A DNA stretch of 64,000 bases, taken from assembly GCF_035594125.1 (NCBI RefSeq), contig NC_087180.1, positions 17,005,115 to 17,069,114 on the forward strand, in the 5' to 3' direction. How positions within the stretch are numbered: position 1 is the stretch's first letter; each line of letters opens with the position of its first letter. The notes beneath the pieces were generated by a model. The model saw only the letters and a program-made list of their open reading frames with translations, ran no database searches and was not told where the DNA came from. Shown one piece after another: positions 26,881 through 44,866 of this stretch. Origin of the DNA: Scylla paramamosain. Taxonomy: Eukaryota > Arthropoda > Malacostraca > Decapoda > Portunidae. The position numbers and the translations under genes are program-made.

Positions 26881-28082
26881 ACCTCTTTTTTTTCTTTTCC
26901 TTTTACTTTTCTTCCCTGCATTTTTTTTTTTTTCATTTTCCTTTACGTTTTTTTTCCTGCATTTTCCCTTTTCCCAAACAGTTTTTTCCTCTACTTCCGA
27001 CTCCTCTTAGTTCTCTTCCGGTGCACCTTCCTCTTCCTCTCCTTTCTTCCCTCCCTACCTCTCACTTCCTCCACCTGAGTCTTCCTCCCTTCCTCTCCCT
27101 CCTTCCCTTCCTCTCTCTCTCTTTCCCCTTTATCGCGTCACGCCTCCTACAGTATAATTCTTAAACCAGCATCCGGGATTTAGCATTGTATGGACACTCA
27201 CCTCCCCAGCCCTTACTCCCCATCCCCCAGAACGCACGTGCACTCTTCCCTTGCACGTGCTATCGGAGGACACGTGTTTCACATTCCACGGCTGTTCTTG
27301 TGACGGAGGGAAGGAGGGAGGAAGGGAGGAAGGCAAAGGAAGAGAAGTGGTCATTCCATTGCTCTTATGTAAACTGTTAAGACTCTTTTTCCCTCCCCTC
27401 GCCGCCCCTCGGGATGTTTAGGTTATTCGTTGAGGTTTCTCTTGATGCAAAAATGCGAAGCGAAGTGAAAAGTGTGCGAGTGAGTGGTGGATGGAGAGGG
27501 GAATGTTGATCTGAAGGGATGCGGCGGTGGTGGTGGTGGTGGGTGGTGGTGGTGGTGATGGTGGTGGAGGAAAGAAAACAGGAAAAGACGAGAAAAATAG
27601 TTGGATAAGGTGGATGAGGAGCATTACAAGAAAAAAAAAAAAACAGAGAACGAAAAAAAAGGCAAGAAAAGAAAAAAAGGCAAATAATAATAAAGAAGGA
27701 AGATAAAAACAAGAAGAAAAATATAAATAAAGAGAAAGAACGAAGTCGAACAGGAAGGAAACAGAGGCAGATGAAAACAACACATGCTACTAGGAACGTA
27801 TTTGTCTCCTTTCCTCTTCCCCTTTCTTCCCTCTCCCCCTGACTACCTCCCATCCTTTCCTCTGGCACCCTCGCTCCCCTCAGTGCCAATATGTGCCAGG
27901 GAGGTCAGGTCAGTTTGGGTGACACGTGCCGAGGGTGATTTTCGCGGCAGGAGGTCACAGAAACGTTACGGGGTGTTCGGGAAAGTTATGAGGAGGGTGA
28001 CCACAGAGGAAGGGAAGGAAGAGAACTGAGGTGATGTTGGTGAAGGAATAAAGGAGAGATTGTATTGTGATAGCAGGGCGGT
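26881..28082. other. intergenic sequence, T-rich then A-rich
   Basis: T/C-rich to 27130, unique to 27500, a GGT-rich patch at 27519-27570, then an A/G-rich + strand to 27780. Open frames are compositional. Confidence 0.55.

Positions 28083-28128
<46 letters not shown>
28083..28128. repeat. (AGT)n microsatellite
   Basis: Fifteen GTA units, followed after 40 bp by the complementary ACT/ACA-type units at 28171-28215. Confidence 0.95.
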
Positions 28129-28416
28129 ATACAGCCATAATGGAACTGGTAAGACTGCGTTAAATACTTGTACTACTACTACAACTACTACAACTACTAC
28201 AACTACTACTATTACTGCTATTACTATACGCTTAAGATTTTAGTATTATTATTCCTCCTCCTCCTCCTCCTCCTCCTCCTCTTCCTCCAGGTCAATATTG
28301 ACGCCGCTCATCTCACCTCCCTCACTTCCTGCCTCAGTGCTCGGGGTCAGAGGTCAGGAGCGGTCATCGGCGTCTCAGGTCAGTGTTGTGAGGGTGTGAG
28401 GTTACCGAGCCACGCG

Positions 28417-28460
<44 letters not shown>

Positions 28461-29166
28461 AGTATATTTATGTGGAGTTATAAAGTGTTACATATTTCAG
28501 CTTTCATATATTAATAATACTAAATTCATATTACAAAGCACAAATAAAAGATTTAAAATAATTCATGTAAGGTTCCTACAAATTAATTAGTTTAATTCTA
28601 AGAAGATTCCCATGAACTATCTGAATTAAGATTTTTCACTGATAAATATCTACTTTCCATCGATCAATTACTGTAAGACCTCCATTAACGGCAAAACACG
28701 AGTGATTTTATAGAGATTTCCACATGTCTGTAGAACACGACTAGAGAGATCCGGAGACTTTTCACAGAACACACGGACATCAGAACAAGGAAGGAAGGGG
28801 AAGCTGCAGGAAGCCACCAGCCCTACACCTGGCAGCACCTGAACAAAACACACCTACCTATTTCCACCTATCATTCCCATCAATACATTTACTCAATCTA
28901 CAGTAATTGCAGAATATTCCACTCCGTCATTTAGATTCTGCACTTATTGCTTCGTCACCAAACTTATATGCAGTATTTCTTTGCCAGACGAGTTATTTTT
29001 AAGTAATTACATACCACGTAACTATTTCAATAATCAGGAGTTTTTGTAAATAAAGAGATTAGGGTCTGGAATGTGCACTGGTATTTTTCTTGCTTTAGTA
29101 ATTTGTTTTTCATTCAATCCCTGTCTATATCCTGTCACTATGTATGTCTGTCTGTTTGTGTGACTG

Positions 29167-29173
<7 letters not shown>
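28129..29173. other. intergenic sequence
   Basis: Contains (ACT/AACT) units at 28171-28215, (TCC)n at 28252-28285 and (GT)n at 28419-28459. The rest is AT-rich and without a recognised gene. Confidence 0.55.

Positions 29174-29239
<66 letters not shown>
29174..29239. repeat. (CT)n microsatellite
   Basis: About 66 bp, pure. Confidence 0.97.
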
Positions 29240-30123
<884 letters not shown>

Positions 30124-30188
30124 ACCCAAGACAACTAAACAGATTTTTCGGAGATGCTAAGTCCTTTCACCCTTTATTCACTCACTCA

Positions 30189-30189
<1 letters not shown>

Positions 30190-30230
<41 letters not shown>

Positions 30231-30313
30231 AAACCCCCCTCACACAAGTATAGTAATGTATGGTGCGTTTACAGTAGTAGTAGCAGTAGTAGTAGTAGTA
30301 GTAGTAGTAGTAG
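30190..30313. repeat. (CA)n and (AGT)n tracts
   Basis: (CA)n at 30190-30227 and (AGT)n at about 30273-30313, followed by irregular AGT/AGG units to 30420. Confidence 0.9.
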
Positions 30314-30831
30314 GAAGAGGAGGAGGAGGAGAAAGAGTAACCAACAATAATAGTAGCAGTAGAAGTAATAGTAGTAATAGCAGTAGGGGTAGCAGTAGTA
30401 GGAGGAAGAGGATGAGGATGGAGAGTAAGAGAGAGAGATTAATCAACAGCCAGGTGCTATGAGAGGCTGGGCAAGTGAGCGTGTGTGTCATCCTGTCTGT
30501 CTGTCCTCCTGTTTGTCTGTCCCTCCCATAATACACCAGATTTCCCCGCCCCGCCCCGCAGAGCTTGTACAAACACGCTGCCTCTTGTTCACCACCCTGC
30601 TCTCCCCCCTCCCCCCGTGTCCACGCCCTAGCACTCCCCCATCCCCCACCTGCCCCTCCCTGTCGCTAATTGAGTCTTAATCTACCTGCACCAACACAGC
30701 CTCGCAACCGTCCCCGGATTATGGCTGAAGAGGTAGGCACGCACGCGCACACGCACATAAATACTGTCCGTTTGTATGTATGTACGTCTGTTCGTAGCAC
30801 TTTTTATAATATATGGTTCTGCGGAACTTAC

Positions 30832-30952
<121 letters not shown>

Positions 30953-31038
30953 GACATGGAGCTGAATAAAACAGTAAAACAATACTTATAAGAATAAACT
31001 AATCTTCAATTTCTAATCTACACTCTAAGACTCAGAGG

Positions 31039-31040
<2 letters not shown>

Positions 31041-31088
<48 letters not shown>

Positions 31089-31267
31089 TAGCAGAACTGA
31101 AAAGAACCATCACACACGTTAATGAAGGAGGAAAAGCTGAGCTGGAACCTTGAGATAAAACGCTTATAAAGGAGGATAACTTTTTTTCCCCCTTCCTTCA
31201 TTCTCTCCCTCGCGTTATCTTGTCCCTCGAACTGGTCACTGGTAAGGAGGCTGCTGGGAACAATGAC

Positions 31268-31304
<37 letters not shown>

Positions 31305-31318
31305 TAGACACACACACA
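31041..31318. repeat. two (CA)n tracts
   Basis: (CA)n at 31041-31086, and at 31270-31300 with a further short piece to 31318. Between them lies unique sequence. Confidence 0.92.
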
Positions 31319-33625
31319 CGAAGAAAAAAAAATATCAAAATGAAAAAGATAAAAGACCAAAGTAAAAAATCTATCAGCCTTAAGTACAAAGGTCCATTAA
31401 TTATGAAGAAAAGGTGCTTAGTCTGAAAGGAACGTTTAGTGGCGTTCAAGGATAAAGGAGAAGGAGTGTGGGCCGCTCACCTCCTCCTCCTACTCCTCTT
31501 TCTACTCCTCTCTCTTGGTATCGATAAAAGAATTGAGTCTCCTGGTGGTGGTGGTGGTGGTGGTGGTGACGGTAGTGATGGTGGTGGTGGGCCTTTGATC
31601 AGCCTCTTCCGCCTCACTGCGTCACTGTGCTCGAGCTGTACAGGTTCGTCACAAGAGCTACTACCTTCAAGCCTGCTATCCTGCCTCCTCCTACCTCCCC
31701 ATGACCCGCCCTGACCCGCCCCGTGAGTGATGCATCTTTAGAGTAGTGTCTCGCTGCATCTGGTGTTCACTCCCTTGCCACGCTGCGTCTCGGTGGTTGG
31801 TTACTTTACCGAGGGATGCTTTGAGTTTGTGACGTATTTTGCTTCAGATACTTGCCTCCTGTTCTTTATTTTTTACCTTCCCTTCTCTTTTTTCCGTTAA
31901 TTCCTTCCATTCTTTTTCCTTTCCTTTCTTTTTCTTCCCTTCCATCCCTTCCCTTCCCTTCTCTTTTCTTCCCTTCCCTTCCCTTCCCTTGCTAACATAT
32001 TTCTAATGCTCTACTATTTTTTGTGGCACTCTACATTCTCTCATTTCTCTCGACCTCTCCTTTCTCTTCAGATCTTTCCGTCCTTCTCGCTTTCCTTTAA
32101 CGGGATCTGCGTCCACCCATGCTCCAACCAACGCTCTCTTTAGCCGGTAACTCTCCACTCCATGCCTTGAACTTATATATTACCCATTACCTTGTTACTT
32201 GCCTCGTAGTTAAGTAATCAATTCGTTACCTCAATCTCTCTCTCCGGCCCTTCTGATCACTGTGTGCATCCCAAGTTTTCTTATGTATTTTGCTGTCTCC
32301 TTTTCAGCCGAGTTTATCATTGCAGGTTGTCTCGTCCGCCGCCTCCTGCACTGGTCAACAACGCCATACAATTTTAAGTCTCCTCGAAGGCCACTCCCGT
32401 CCCGCCTCGCCCAACCTCGCCCCATTCCTTCCCCTTCTGACTGTTCTCCGTCAGCCCATGCCCATCCGTGCCCACCCATCCTATCCCCCATTGTTCCACT
32501 TTTGTTCCACGTCTCACTCCGTTCCTTCGCCCCACTCACTAGGGACAGCGGCGGTATGCGAGCCTACGGTGGTGGAATGTATAACAGTTCGGGTTATTCG
32601 TTCTAAATGTTAGTTATTTTTAAGGGTTTTCTGTGGTAAGGTTAGATGGATTTGCTTACTATCAGTACCCAAAGTGAGAGAGGATTTTTCAGTAATATTT
32701 TCATTAGTGGTTATAATTCTCATTCATCTTTTTATTCCTATTATTTTCGTGGTTTATTTATCCTCCCTCATCGTTTCCTAAATTCTATTCCCTAATGTGT
32801 ACAAATGTTTGTTCTCTCCCTCGGCCTCCTCGCCTTCCCCGCCTCCCGACGCGGCCTCAGCTCCCTCAGCTTCCCTCTACTTGTGACACAGGGAAGAGAA
32901 GAGGAACAAAGAATGTTTGGTTAGTGGCTTCTCTCTCCTTAGTAAGAGGGAGGAAAGATGAAGGCAGGCAGGGAGGAGGGGGAAGGGAGGAGGTTAAAAT
33001 GGGAGGCTGGAGAGGGGGAGAGACGCTTTCTCGACCACCTTCAAGACGAGACTGGAGAGAAAAGACTTAAGAACCTTGCTGTAAGAAATGGGAGCCTGGC
33101 ACACAAGAGATCGCCAAGGACAATACACGGGAAGGGCGGCGCGTCGGGATGAAAAACTCGATTGTCGCTCTTATCGCAGATGCAGCGGGCACTGTCTTGT
33201 CCCCGAGGAGTGGGCCTGGAGCAGACACTTGTTCTCTCCTTGGAGGAATGTTTAAGAGACGTGATTGGAGTGATTACAAAATGCAGACAAGACCAATCAG
33301 TGAATCGCCCGTGGCCAAGGAGGAAGAAGAGAGAGCGGAGAGGAGAGTGAAAAAAAGTGTTGATGAGATGAATGTGGTTTGGCTCGACAATGCCAAACTT
33401 GTTTCTGGATGAAGATCGCCATTGTGCCGCCGCTCGCAGATTCAAATGAGATTTTATCTGAGCGACCAAAGATCTGTTTGGAAATATTGTTTGTCTTCAG
33501 GAGGGAACCTTTGAGGACGAGAGCGGCTTGGTGGGGGTGGAGGAGGGAAGGAGGGTCCCTGTCTGATGTGGATAATTCTGGCGAGCTGTTTCTTTTACGG
33601 CACAAAGGTATTAAGGTAGACCTCA
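31319..33625. other. intergenic sequence
   Basis: (GGT)n at 31545-31570 and (CCCTT)n-type pentamers at 31935-31992. From 33040 to 33470 a non-repetitive stretch is open on both strands (87 codons from 33149 on +, 142 codons on -). Neither frame shows a recognised domain. Confidence 0.5.
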
Positions 33626-33643
33626 TTAATTAGCGCTAATTAA
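33626..33643. promoter_or_regulatory. 18-bp perfect palindrome with two TAATTA homeodomain cores
   Basis: TTAATTAGCGCTAATTAA is identical to its reverse complement. Each half holds TAATTA, the core bound by many homeodomains. A CAGGTG E-box and ATTGG follow within 25 bp, and a full CRE lies at 33903. No coding exon is recognised beside it. Confidence 0.4.
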
Positions 33644-33902
33644 AACCAGCCCGCAGGTGATTGGTAGTGCGTCACAGGTAAAGTACGCCAGGTAGGGGGT
33701 GGGCGTGGGCGTGACGGGGCATGTGGGTGTCGCTGCGGGCGGTGGCGGTGCATATGGGAAGGCGTGACTGCGGCCTCTACCTCCACGCCAGCATCTGGAG
33801 GGCGTGGCGGGCGTGGCGGCGTGAGTGATGAGCTGCGGCGGGCGGGTAATGATGGCACGAGGCTGTAATTGTGACGTGGAGGGGACACAGGGAACCGCCA
33901 GC

Positions 33903-33910
33903 TGACGTCA
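33903..33910. promoter_or_regulatory. full CRE palindrome TGACGTCA
   Basis: A consensus CREB/ATF site lies at the 3' edge of a CpG-rich stretch (33680-33910). No gene is recognised next to it. Confidence 0.35.
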
Positions 33911-34607
33911 GCCACCTATCCACCCACACCTCATCGCTCATTCACCCTCACTCACCCATCACCCCTCACCTCATTCCTCATCCCATCTCCCATCACCCCT
34001 TTCCTATCACTTTCTCACCTCATCTTTCACTCCATGCCACCTCATCTCGACTCATCCCTCATTTCCACGGGCCGGTCAGTCATCAGCCATCAGTCAGCAT
34101 TTGCTCCATCACCACCACAGCCTCCACACTGCTATCCCGTCACCAGCCTTTCATCCACGCATCTCACAAGTCATTCACTACTAATACATCGCACGTTTCC
34201 ATTCATTCCTAGCCAAGACATAAAAAAAATTGACCTATGAGAATTCCTTTCAGTAATAGTAATAAAAAGGCTTTACCTCTTCACTACATAATCTTGATCT
34301 TGATATACGAAGCAATTAAACCAGTTAAAAAATTTGACTATGCGTTAAGTGAGTCGATTAAAAACTTATAAAACTTATCAACACTCATCACGGCAGGAAT
34401 GTTATCAAGGGCAAGGTGGATATCGAGGGCAGTCATCGGAGTATCGGTTAAGAAAGGAGCGGTTGGGCGGGACGGGGGCAAAGGAGCGGTATCGGCCAGG
34501 TATCTTAAGCACAACAGGTGTAAGGACGGTGAGGTATGTGGCGGAGGTACCTTGGCCCGGGAAACAGGTAGCAAGCGGCTGTAGTAATTAGTGAGCGACA
34601 CTCCTCC
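33911..34607. other. intergenic sequence, CA/TC-rich then mixed
   Basis: 33911-34200 has recurring CCTCATC and CCCATCACC words without strict periodicity. The rest is unique. No gene is recognised. Confidence 0.5.
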
Positions 34608-34885
34608 TTACCTACGTCCTTCCTATACCTTCCTCTTCTCAGTCCTGACCTACTGTCCTGCTTGAGTCTTGCGTCCCTGCTTGTTTACCTACGTCCTTCT
34701 ACTTCCCACCTGATCTACTGTCCTGATTGAGTCTTGCGTCCCTGTTTTCTCTATCTATGTCCTTCTACTTCCCTCTTCTACTGTCCTGCTTGCATACTTA
34801 GTTCCTGCTTGGATACTTGCGTCCCTGCTTGCCTACCTATCTATTTCTTTCCTACTTCTCTCTCTATCTACTTCCCTGCTTGCCT
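34608..34885 (+). repeat. diverged tandem repeat, period about 66-76 bp
   Basis: ACCTACGTCCTTC at 34610 and 34686 and ATCTATGTCCTTC at about 34752 start successive copies. Each contains CTACTGTCCTG(C/A)TTG followed by TTGCGTCCCTG or a variant. The last copies decay into CCTGCTTG-type units up to about 34885. Confidence 0.8.
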
Positions 34886-35510
<625 letters not shown>

Positions 35511-35596
35511 ACTGCTGTGGTTAATTAAGTTAATTACATAAAGCATTAAAAAGAAAGAGGAGGAGGACGTATAAGAAAAAAAGAAGAGAAAGAGGG

Positions 35597-35768
35597 GGTG
35601 GTGGTGGTGGTGGTGGTGGTGGTGGTGGGAGGAGGAAGAGCAGGAGAGAAAATCAGGAAGGAACAAGAAAAACGAACATTAGAATATATAAACTAGGTGA
35701 AAGTCAGTAAAATGAAGAAAAAAGAGGATGCGGAGAGAAAGTGAGGAGAGATGCTGAAGAAAAGATAA

Positions 35769-35815
<47 letters not shown>

Positions 35816-36020
35816 CATCACCTTCCAAACAGCAGCAGCGGGAGCAAGCAGGGAGCAAGCATCAGCCACCCTCTCGACCCTTTCCAGTCCCTCCTTCAAG
35901 ACGCCCAACAAAGGCTCCATTGATGCAAGATTCCTACGCTGTGGGGGGGCGGAAGGAGAAGGAGGAGGAGGAGGAGGAGGAGGAGGAGGAGGAGGAGGAG
36001 GAGGAGGAGGAGGAGGAGGA
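35597..36020. repeat. (GGT)n, (ACT)n and (GGA)n tracts
   Basis: (GGT)n at 35597-35629, (ACT)n at 35769-35815 and (GGA)n at 35962-36020. The minus-strand frame across them encodes poly-Val and poly-Pro from these tracts. Confidence 0.93.
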
Positions 36021-36596
36021 AAGGTTGGTATTCCAGTCAGTGTTCCCAGCCTCAATAGCTTCCCTCTCCCCCCATTCCTAGATTCCAGGGACCTTTTCTC
36101 ACGACTTCCTTCAGACGACGACCCGCGGGACACTCCATCAAAACCTTCCTGCCGCCTGACACCCAAGGAACCCCGGCCCTTCCGTGCGCCTCATATTGTG
36201 CACCAAGGATTTCTAAAGAATCGGGGATTCCTGCGTTTGGGAAGATGACAAAGATGAATTTCCAATATTTTCTTGATATTTTTTGGATTTTTATTAGCGT
36301 TGTGATGACACGTAGTTATATATTGAGTTATTAATTGAGTTAGTAGGATACTCTGAGGGTTTCTTGGTTTGTTTCTTGGGTGATTTACATACGATGCTGT
36401 TAATGGATGAAGCGGTGATACGAGTATTAGCAGCAAGGCGGGAAATGTGTGAAATCTGAATACTGTGTTGCGTTGTTGTAGTGAATACCGAATGGTCATT
36501 AACGAGAAGACACAATTATGGTAAGTATTCACGGAGCTATTACTACCATTTCACACGGCAGAGTTGTTCCTGTACCACTTTTTTTAGAGCTGAATC
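36021..36596. other. intergenic unique sequence
   Basis: No repeat over 20 bp and no recognised gene. Confidence 0.5.
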
Positions 36597-36965
36597 AAAT
36601 ATAACATCCATTTTCCCATGACAATGAAAAATGAACATTAACACAGACTAACACAACAGCGTCCCATAACCCACTTTACAGAACTTTGCCTTCCGCACAT
36701 CAAAACTATTTATACACCCATTCTTTAAAACTAACTTAAGTATAACACTCAACATTTTTTTTCATGGCAATTAAAAAAAACCATTAACACAACCTAATAT
36801 AACGTCCCTTTATCCGCTTCAAAATAACAACACATTTTACGTAACTGCTTATACATCCCTTCTTTAAAACTATTAACGAAAAATTTTGCATACTTTTTTT
36901 CTCGTAACCTTAAAAACAAACCATAACACAACCTTATATAGCGCCACATGATCCACTCCACACCT
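36597..36965 (+). repeat. diverged tandem repeat, three copies, period about 140-147 bp
   Basis: CATTAACACAGACTAACACA (36635), CATTAACACAACCTAATATA (36782) and CATAACACAACCTTATATAG (36922) mark three copies. CGTCCC or CGCCAC and CCACTT or CGCTTC follow. The junction element CATTCTTTAAAACTA or CCTTCTTTAAAACTA occurs at about 36719 and 36857. Confidence 0.8.
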
Positions 36966-37240
36966 ACTCACTATTCCCATCCACCTTACAACCACGTGAA
37001 CCGGCCTAACATCAACACCACACACTCCACCTACCCATCTCATGCTCCCTGACAACCTCCACCACCTCGATCTGATCTCATCGACATTCCACCTACCTGA
37101 CACCACTTCCACCCACCTGACACCACCACCATTCATCCACTCGACACCTCTGAGGGGCCAAGATGGACACTAATCCACACCCCCAACCAAACGGAAGTCG
37201 TAGATTCTCTCTCTTTGTCAACAAACTTTTAGTGTATACG

Positions 37241-37241
37241 T

Positions 37242-37309
<68 letters not shown>
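37241..37309. repeat. (CT)n microsatellite
   Basis: About 69 bp, pure. Confidence 0.97.
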
Positions 37310-38840
<1,531 letters not shown>

Positions 38841-38913
38841 GAGAAATATCAATAATCCTAACGAAAAATAACGATAACAAAAAAAGTGCTGAGTTTAACA
38901 GATCATCCATCAT

Positions 38914-38944
38914 CACCACCACCACCACCACCACCACCACCACC
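38914..38944. repeat. (ACC)n microsatellite
   Basis: About ten ACC units. Confidence 0.95.
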
Positions 38945-39299
38945 AGCCTCCCCAGACCACCCTATACCTCCGACCTGTTCGTGGGAGCCGCGTGGGTGAT
39001 GGCAGCCAGGTATCCGTGGGGCATCAGGTAGTAAGGGAGGCTGAGAAGAGGAGGAGGATGAGGGAGGTAGGTATATCTCGAGATTCCATAGCTGACCACT
39101 TGCCCTCTCACCCCTCCGCCCCCCACCCCCCAGAGCTGACCACCCGCTTCCGTTTGATCTACTTTTGTGATGCTTATTTTATTCCCCGTCTTGAGGAGGC
39201 GTCCTGTGATTAATGCGCCAGATACACACCATTTTTACCGCCTTGGAACCTGCGGAGGGCGGGGCACGTCGGGTTGTGTTGTGAAGCTACGCGGTGAGC

Positions 39300-39342
<43 letters not shown>

Positions 39343-39514
39343 TACTGGGGAATGATTTTTTTTATTTATTTATTTTTTTATTTCAAGGGAAAGTTTTTTG
39401 GATTACTATCTTGCCGACGTTGAAATCTCTATTGTATTTTTTTTTCCTTTTTTTTTTTTTTATCAGTCTTTTTTATCCGGTAAACTTTCATCATTTGAAC
39501 TCACTCTCTCACTC

Positions 39515-39558
<44 letters not shown>

Positions 39559-40260
39559 CCAATAATAATTTCACATCCTGCTAATCTTCTTCCCTGGCTT
39601 CTTTCCATACTGCGCCTTCCCTCCCTTCACTCCTTCACTCATCCCTTGCACCCTTTCCTCCCTTCCTCCACCCCTCGTAACCGGGCGCTGCGTCACCACT
39701 TCCCACCGGTAGACAAAAAACACCTCTATATTTCAAAGCACCAAGAACCATTTTCACATTCGGGCCACTCAGTTGTGATGCTGAAGTCTCTCATTGCATC
39801 ACCAGTTGTCAAATTCAAGGCGTTTCACGTGTCCGTCTTGTGGAGCGGAGACCAAGACGGTGAGAGGTGAAAAGGTGGACTGACTGACGACTTCCTATAG
39901 GGGATTAGAGTTTGGTCATCCTCCTGGTTAGGTGTGGTGGATGGGAGGCCTAGGTGTGGTGATTGTGGTGAAATGTGTTCGTGGATACTGTGGTGATGTG
40001 CTCTGTGGTTTGTGTGGTGGTGGTGGGGTAATGTGGTAGTGGTGGTGGTGGTGGTGGTGGTGGTGGTGGTATACTGGATGTTGAGGTAATGTGGATGCTT
40101 TGTGGTGGAGTTTGTTTCTAGAAAATTATGTATTTCTCAAAAGACTTCAGTGATATCTGTTAGAAACTTTAAATTTTAGAAGGAATATTGGTTTTGGATA
40201 GATGCGAAAAAAATACTTGTGTAGATGACAGTTAGATATTCAGATACACACCTGTACACC

Positions 40261-40299
<39 letters not shown>

Positions 40300-41959
40300 G
40301 CAGGGTGACAGTCACACTCACACCAGTGCGCAGCCTCACCTTACCTCACCCTCCCCAACATTTTCCCACGATCCTGAGAACCTCTATCTCCCAACCTGCG
40401 CCTCACCTGGGCACTCGCTAATTAAACACAGGTGCTCTCTATGTTACGAGGAATCCCACGTGAGGCAGTAAGTAGCAAGAGACAGACACTAGACACTTAA
40501 CTTTATCGAGGTGTGATTCAGACAAACATATTTAGGTTCCCACGTTTTAAACACACACTCTTGTAAATACCCAAATATTACTTTGCTTCCCCTGGTCCCT
40601 CCCTCCAGTCCCTTCCCTCTCATACCCTCCCTGTCCTCACCCTTACCTGGCTGCCCTTACCTACTGGGAGGGACACCTTGCTGGACAGGTTCCCAGGGTT
40701 GGACAGAGGCGTGTGGGTGTGGGAGTCTTGGTGGAATGGGCGTATGGGAAGGGAATGGGTGTATCTGGTCACTGATGGTCTCTCTCTCTCTCTCTCTCTC
40801 TGCAGTTTCTCTTTATGAGTGGCTTTACACGATGAAACCCTTATTTTTATCTACTCAGCTTTGCCTTACGGGTTAAGTTGTTGTATTTTTTGTAGTCCAC
40901 TGAATTGTATACCACCCACAGGCGTTTTTGTGTTCCCTACAAGTCATTTCCTTATCCACACTGCCCTTAACGACCACCCACCACCACCTGCCTTTCCACA
41001 CCACCCATCTCCACCTTTTCACACGTCTCTTCTACAGGTCTCCCATACACTTGTCCCAGTCCTCTGCCCACCCACCGTCTCACTTTTCCACATGCTTACA
41101 TATTTGCCTCTCCACAAGCCACTTGAAATCCATGTCCCTCTCCACATTTTCCTTTTAACTATTTGTCTACTAGTCCAAAGGCATTTTTCCTAATCCCACT
41201 GATTCTCACGCTTACGTCCACCTTGCAGCATTCTATTTCAGTTCATTTAACCCTCCATTTATTCACGCACTTATTTCTTCGCGCGTTACCCACTCTCTCA
41301 ACACACCTGTGAATCATCCATCGAGCTCTATCTTCTCTCCAACACGCTCCGCTCTGCCTATCCATCTACACCCACAACATACAGTTCCCTGCACTTCCAC
41401 GTTCATCTCTTAGCGTTGTCGGTCTGTGTATCGCCTGCTGTGAACCGCCTGCTTCCACTCGCATCCAGAATAAATCTCGCCAGTCTCTCCATAGCCTTCC
41501 TGCTTACTCGTACTGACTGAAATGTGTCTAGTAGGCGACTCACACACTGGCAACGCTAGGTGATGAATGTGGAAGTGGAGGGAACTGTACCTTGTCTCTT
41601 TATGTAACGTTTTCAGGTCTCTACCATTGTCATAGAGCACACGTATCTTCCTCATGGCTTAAAACGATATCACATATAATTATTTCTTTCCTGTGATTTT
41701 AATAAGGCTTTCTGTTGTGCTTTTTTTACATGTACTGCAACAAATAATGCCACGTTTCAGGAAGGTTGGGACTCGTAAGGTATGATGAGCACTTTAAGCA
41801 CTGACATGGACTATAAGATTATTGCTACCCTTGCTGCAGTTGAGGGAACAAATGACCCCTTAATGAAAAGACACAAGTGGAAGGTGATGATTCAAATGCG
41901 TTTCTATGGGAGAATGAGAGAAATTAATGTGACTGACTGCTTTGATATGCACTCTTAAC
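38945..41959. other. intergenic sequence with short simple repeats
   Basis: (GT)n 39300-39340, (CT)n 39514-39556, GGT-rich 40015-40070, (CA)n 40263-40298 and (CT)n 40780-40801. The stretch 40805-41940 is unique, C/T-rich then mixed, with no recognised gene. Confidence 0.55.
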
Positions 41960-42005
<46 letters not shown>

Positions 42006-42145
42006 TGTACTACCTTACCGTCGATATACACGATATGCTGGCAATACTTTACAAATTTTATATATTTCATTTATTTCATTTAATCACCCGCTGTGTAATG
42101 ACCGGGATATCCTGCTGGCAAGTGTGTTTAGAGGACGATAACCCT

Positions 42146-42218
<73 letters not shown>

Positions 42219-42223
42219 TGTAT

Positions 42224-42254
<31 letters not shown>
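41960..42254. repeat. (CA)n and (GT)n tracts facing each other
   Basis: (CA)n at 41960-42005 and (GT)n at 42149-42216 plus 42232-42254 are complementary arms about 145 bp apart. The GT tract is the presumed tail of the SINE-like unit at 42255. Confidence 0.92.
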
Positions 42255-42375
42255 GCTACAGACCACAGCGGCGTGTACGTGGTATCACTGCGACCACAAC
42301 CATCGTTCGACAACTTTTCCTTCGTAATCCCCACCCCGGGAGACGCGGCAATACAACCCACATCTAGGGATTCGA
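42255..42375 (-). mobile_element. candidate SINE-like unit ending in (CA)n
   Basis: On the minus strand, AGAATCGAATCCC (42378 to 42366) looks like a polymerase III B box. A GC-balanced body of about 110 bp follows and ends exactly at a long (CA)n tract. No A box is seen at the expected distance, so a 5'-truncated copy is assumed. The resemblance to the 37.8-kb unit is in architecture, not clear sequence identity. Confidence 0.28.
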
Positions 42376-44440
<2,065 letters not shown>

Positions 44441-44866
44441 ATGACGAGAACATAGAAAATAAGGAAAATGAAAATGGAAAAGAGGAAAAAAGGAGAAAGA
44501 AGAATAAAAAAAAGAAAGGAAAACGGGAAAAAATAAAGAAAGATGAGGGACAGGAAAACGAGAAGCAGAAAGGAACGCTATAACATAAGAGAAGAAAAGA
44601 AAAGAAACACAAAGAATGAGAAAATGAATGGAGAGAGACGAGAAAATATTAAATTTCGCACAATTATTCAAGCTGGAGTGAACACCGCACTTTCCTCTTC
44701 CTCTTTCCATCACAATCACAAATATGCCTCTCACAATGCCTCGCCTGCCGCCACTTCCTGCACCTCTCGACACTCGACACTTCGGCTCCTCCTCCACACA
44801 CACACACACGTCTAGCTCTCTACATCCACCAATATTAAAAAAAAAGTGTTGATTTAAATGTTGAAA

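Noticed and set aside
35693..36166. 157-codon minus-strand frame with a peptide between poly-Pro and poly-Val
   Set aside because: The homopolymers come from (GGA)n and (ACT)n tracts; the inner part is short and matches no family I know.
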